A stretch of DNA of 64,000 bases. Origin: Allolobophora icterica (Eukaryota; Annelida; Clitellata; Crassiclitellata; Lumbricidae). Under the pieces are notes generated by a model. That model was given only the letters and a program-made list of their open reading frames with translations, was not told the DNA's origin and searched no databases. Position 1 is the stretch's first letter, and each line of letters opens with the position of its first letter. The stretch is taken from assembly GCA_963556255.1 (NCBI GenBank), contig OY744612.1, positions 19,736,068 to 19,800,067 on the forward strand, written 5' to 3'. Below, in pieces: positions 61,195 through 64,000 of this stretch. A program made the position numbers and the translations under genes.

Positions 61195-61480
61195 ATTAGC
61201 TTCCCCGTTCTGATCAGAGATTAAGCCGGGTGCGCCCAGCCGACAGTCGCAATTCGCCTCTCCGCAGTCGAAGACCAGAGAGCCTCCCACGGCCAAGATT
61301 CGTCGGATTACGAGACGCACAAGCCCTTCCCGAGACCCGCTGCTGGTGCTCATTAGTTTGGCTGGCAATCCGTCAGCTTTGCAGAAAGATGTACGGAATC
61401 CGACTGGGCGGAAAGACGTCATCGATCAACAGGTGGCGTCACAGTAAGTTGTTTCACGGATGCGCTGTTGCAGCAGCAGC
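61195..61480. other. CpG-rich segment, coding status unknown
   Basis: Noticeably richer in G+C and CpG than the flanks, with open frames on both strands (61230-61643 plus, 61165-61422 minus). No zinc-finger or other domain is seen in either. Could be an exon or a regulatory region of the receptor gene. Confidence 0.3.
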
Positions 61481-61794
61481 AGCCGATTGTACTCAACATA
61501 ACAGCTATTTCTGGAAGATGCTGAATGAAGGCGTATCCACACCTGTCTCAATCCTCGCGGCTAATACTGAACGTCTCCCTCCCCATCGCCCATCGAGTAC
61601 ACCACCTTCTCATTACTCTCAATCCAAGTCCAACACATTGTGACAGCTCCTCCATATTCTTCCCTCTCTAGTCTTCCCATTTCCCTCAACCAAAGTCACA
61701 CCGTGACAGATCCTCTATCTTCTTCCTTCTCTGGTCTTCTCATTACTCTCCATCCAAGCTGTTTTTACAGAACATGCTCAGAACATCTGTACAG

Positions 61795-62195
61795 TTAAAC
61801 CCCTATTTTGGAAGTAAAGATAAACCTCATTCATTTAACCAGAGTGCACTTATATCCTCGTTTATATAACCAATTTTAGCAGTACACAAAGCCTTTGTTA
61901 CTTAAACCAGTTTTAACAGTATAAAAACCCTCATTTATCTAACCAGTTTTAAAAGTACACAAAACTCTTTATTTATTTACCCGGTTTGAACAGTACACAA
62001 AACCCTCATTTATTTAACCAGTTTTAACAGTACTTACAAAATACAAAACCCTCATTTATTTAACCAGTTTTAACAGTACCCAAACCCTTATTTATTTAAC
62101 CAGTTTTAACAGTACACAAACATTTATTTAACCAGTCTTAACAGCATACAAACCCCTCATTTATTTCACCATTTTAACAACCGGTGCATAACATC
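61795..62195. repeat. Tandem repeat of about 37 bp
   Basis: About ten diverged units of 'CCCTCATTTATTTAACCAG' + 'TTTTAACAGTACACAAA'. No ORF. Confidence 0.9.
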
Positions 62196-63622
62196 CTCGT
62201 TATTTTAAGTCTGAACAGGCATAAACCCATCATCTATTTAACCAATGTGGACAGTCCATACCCGTTACAGTTCTTCTGCACATCATGCTCTTACACAATC
62301 AGTATCTTGACAACCTAAGCGTTATTATGCACGACTTTAGGTCCGCCTAATGCTCCTTTATCACGAGCCATCGACCGACCAACAGTCATTCTGTGAGACT
62401 TGGTTCTCGGTCTCAAAGGTCATTTCAGCACAAATCCGAACACAACAGTAATAATCTAAGAACAGGGCAACGTTCCAGAAAAACACGCAACGAAAAACAG
62501 AAAAACAAGTGCTAAACAGTCCTTTCGAAGCGCAGTGCGGTCGCCTCAGACGAGCAAGCACTCAGCGATAAAGGGTATTAGCATAAGTCGATCTGTCTTC
62601 CTTACTTTGGCAAAGTAAGTCAACAAACAAACAAACAAATACGCCCCCACACTGCAAACACTGTGACCAGCATTCACTAATGTGGCCAACATGCTTGTGC
62701 AGACTGTGGCCTACAACTAGTTAATTTAATTGTCTTTGTATCAATGATAATGGGCAATAGTTCACCACAGTGAGAGAATCAAACCCAATCTACGTGGATG
62801 AGAGCACTGCATCTTAACCACCAGACACAGATATCCTGGGAGTGGACTATGTAAAATAAGGCAGTGTGGCTTTTTAAATCAGCAACACAAATGTCTGGAT
62901 GAATACCACAAGAACGGCACTTTAATATCAGACTACATAATAATAATAAACTGTATTATTTTTGTCTCTTAATGCTTGAGTGACCACGGGACCATGCAGC
63001 GAGCGCACGAGTAAGCAGTGAACCAGAAAGTAAGTGAGTGACTAAGTGACCTAGTGAGCAAATGTGTGAGTGAGCCATTCGAGATTCACTAAACATTCTA
63101 ATCATAAGTGTCTGATATCATGAGACAGTCATACTACACGTCAAAGCAAAGCAATACTCCCACAGGCAGTAATGATATTATCTGACACGACAGTTTCTCA
63201 TACACCGAAGCCAACTCGTCGTCAATTAAAGAAGACGCTGTTTATCACAAGTAAGTGGACCACCGTCAACGATTTCTGCCTAAGGAGCTGTTAGACAATG
63301 ACCGGGCATCAAAACAAACCATATTCAGCTCACCAAGTCACAAACAACCAAACATCAACAGACGACTCTCCGTCAATTACTCGATAACGGAATTACCCGT
63401 CTATTTCGAGCCATCTTGTTGTTGGTTAGTATTTCTAGCTCCATTGGTGAGTTAGTGTGCGAGCGAATGAGCAATTGAGCATGCACAGAAGTCGTTGCGG
63501 CAGCAAATGTATGGGTATGCGAGCAACTGAATGACTGACGTATAATTAAGCAAGTTAGTAGCAGTCACTAACTCAGAGTGAATTAGTAGTGAGCAACTGA
63601 GGAGCAACTGCATGCTCAGTAA
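62196..63622. other. No gene; tRNA-like SINE trace
   Basis: 62775-62835 carries, on the minus strand, 'TGGTGGTTAAGATGCAG' and 'GGGTTTGATTCTC', a SINE head. Short GAGTGAGTGA-type runs at about 63000-63075 and 63440-63605. No exon recognised. Confidence 0.4.
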
Positions 63623-63822
63623 NNNNNNNNNNNNNNNNNNNNNNNNNNNNNNNNNNNNNNNNNNNNNNNNNNNNNNNNNNNNNNNNNNNNNNNNNNNNNN
63701 NNNNNNNNNNNNNNNNNNNNNNNNNNNNNNNNNNNNNNNNNNNNNNNNNNNNNNNNNNNNNNNNNNNNNNNNNNNNNNNNNNNNNNNNNNNNNNNNNNNN
63801 NNNNNNNNNNNNNNNNNNNNNN
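63623..63822. other. Assembly gap, 200 N
   Basis: Exactly 200 N, so a placeholder of nominal size. The true distance is unknown. Confidence 0.99.
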
Positions 63823-64000
63823 GCACTTGATTCAAAAACTGAAAAGCTTTTCTTAAGGCATTAATTTGTCAACCTAAAGGCCTACTTTAAAATAGCCTAA
63901 TGATCTATGATGTAATGGTTGGAAGTTGGGCGTCTATAAAGCGTCGGCTAGTTGTCTGAAGACTTGGCAGAATGGCAAATCGACAACGTATAAGTAACTA
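63823..64000. other. No gene seen
   Basis: Short AT-rich end of the window. Confidence 0.4.

Noticed and set aside
61165..61643. Receptor zinc-finger exon in the CpG-rich segment
   Set aside because: No Cys spacing or P-box in any frame.

Overview
This is a eukaryotic, almost certainly metazoan, window. Coding sequence is confined to short exons with GT/AG splice sites. Most of the DNA is microsatellite, minisatellite, SINE, LINE and small DNA-transposon sequence. The nuclear-receptor fragment, the tRNA-derived SINEs that carry a 'TATAGCGCCTC' segment, and the RTE-like LINE fit a marine invertebrate, but the sequence alone does not let me name the phylum. A run of exactly 200 N (63623-63822) shows this is a scaffolded assembly.

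Genes. (1) At 54760-58173, minus strand, three exons join in frame to encode 210 residues. They form most of a nuclear-receptor ligand-binding domain (helix 3 to the helix-12 AF-2 motif and stop) of the NR1H type (ecdysone receptor/LXR/FXR group). The DNA-binding domain is not in the window and must lie upstream, to the right. (2) At 145-1261, minus strand, the last two exons of an EF-hand calcium-binding protein can be joined in frame, with a polyadenylation signal just past the stop. (3) Around 40.6-43.0 kb, minus strand, there are weaker signs of an unidentified gene: one exon with good splice sites, and diverged tandem copies that read as a Ser/Thr/'KDP'-rich protein.

Repeats by region. 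2.2-8.8 kb is a patchwork of microsatellites (AAT, ATC, TCTG, TATG, GGA/GAA). 9.2-18.3 kb is a nest of repeats. A family full of self-complementary CGTACG motifs surrounds three things: a full-length RTE-like LINE (11519-14721) with a 1009-residue open endonuclease/reverse-transcriptase frame and a perfect 12-bp target duplication; a nearly identical 1.16-kb inverted copy of its 3' end (10318-11480); and a 1.9-kb minisatellite of 25-bp units. 18.5-25.6 kb holds more microsatellites (including about 150 CA dinucleotides), two tRNA-SINE copies, a decayed LINE and a long pyrimidine-to-purine switch. 25.9-44.7 kb is rich in short non-autonomous DNA transposons, several with exact 8-bp target duplications of the hAT type. 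One of them is inserted into a SINE. Also here are a large composite element with 120-bp inverted ends (30842-31538), a foldback element (39.8-40.15 kb), CR1-like LINE pieces and a CpG-rich segment (31.7-32.3 kb). 45-54 kb is mostly plain AT-rich sequence with one more hAT-like element and one SINE. 55-63.6 kb is the receptor gene region, with a 30-bp minisatellite and an inverted-repeat element inside one intron, and SINE remnants further right.

I found no new enzymatic or defence system. The most unusual material is structural: the inverted LINE pair, the composite long-TIR element, the CGTACG family, and the group of small transposons whose ends and target duplications can be read directly.
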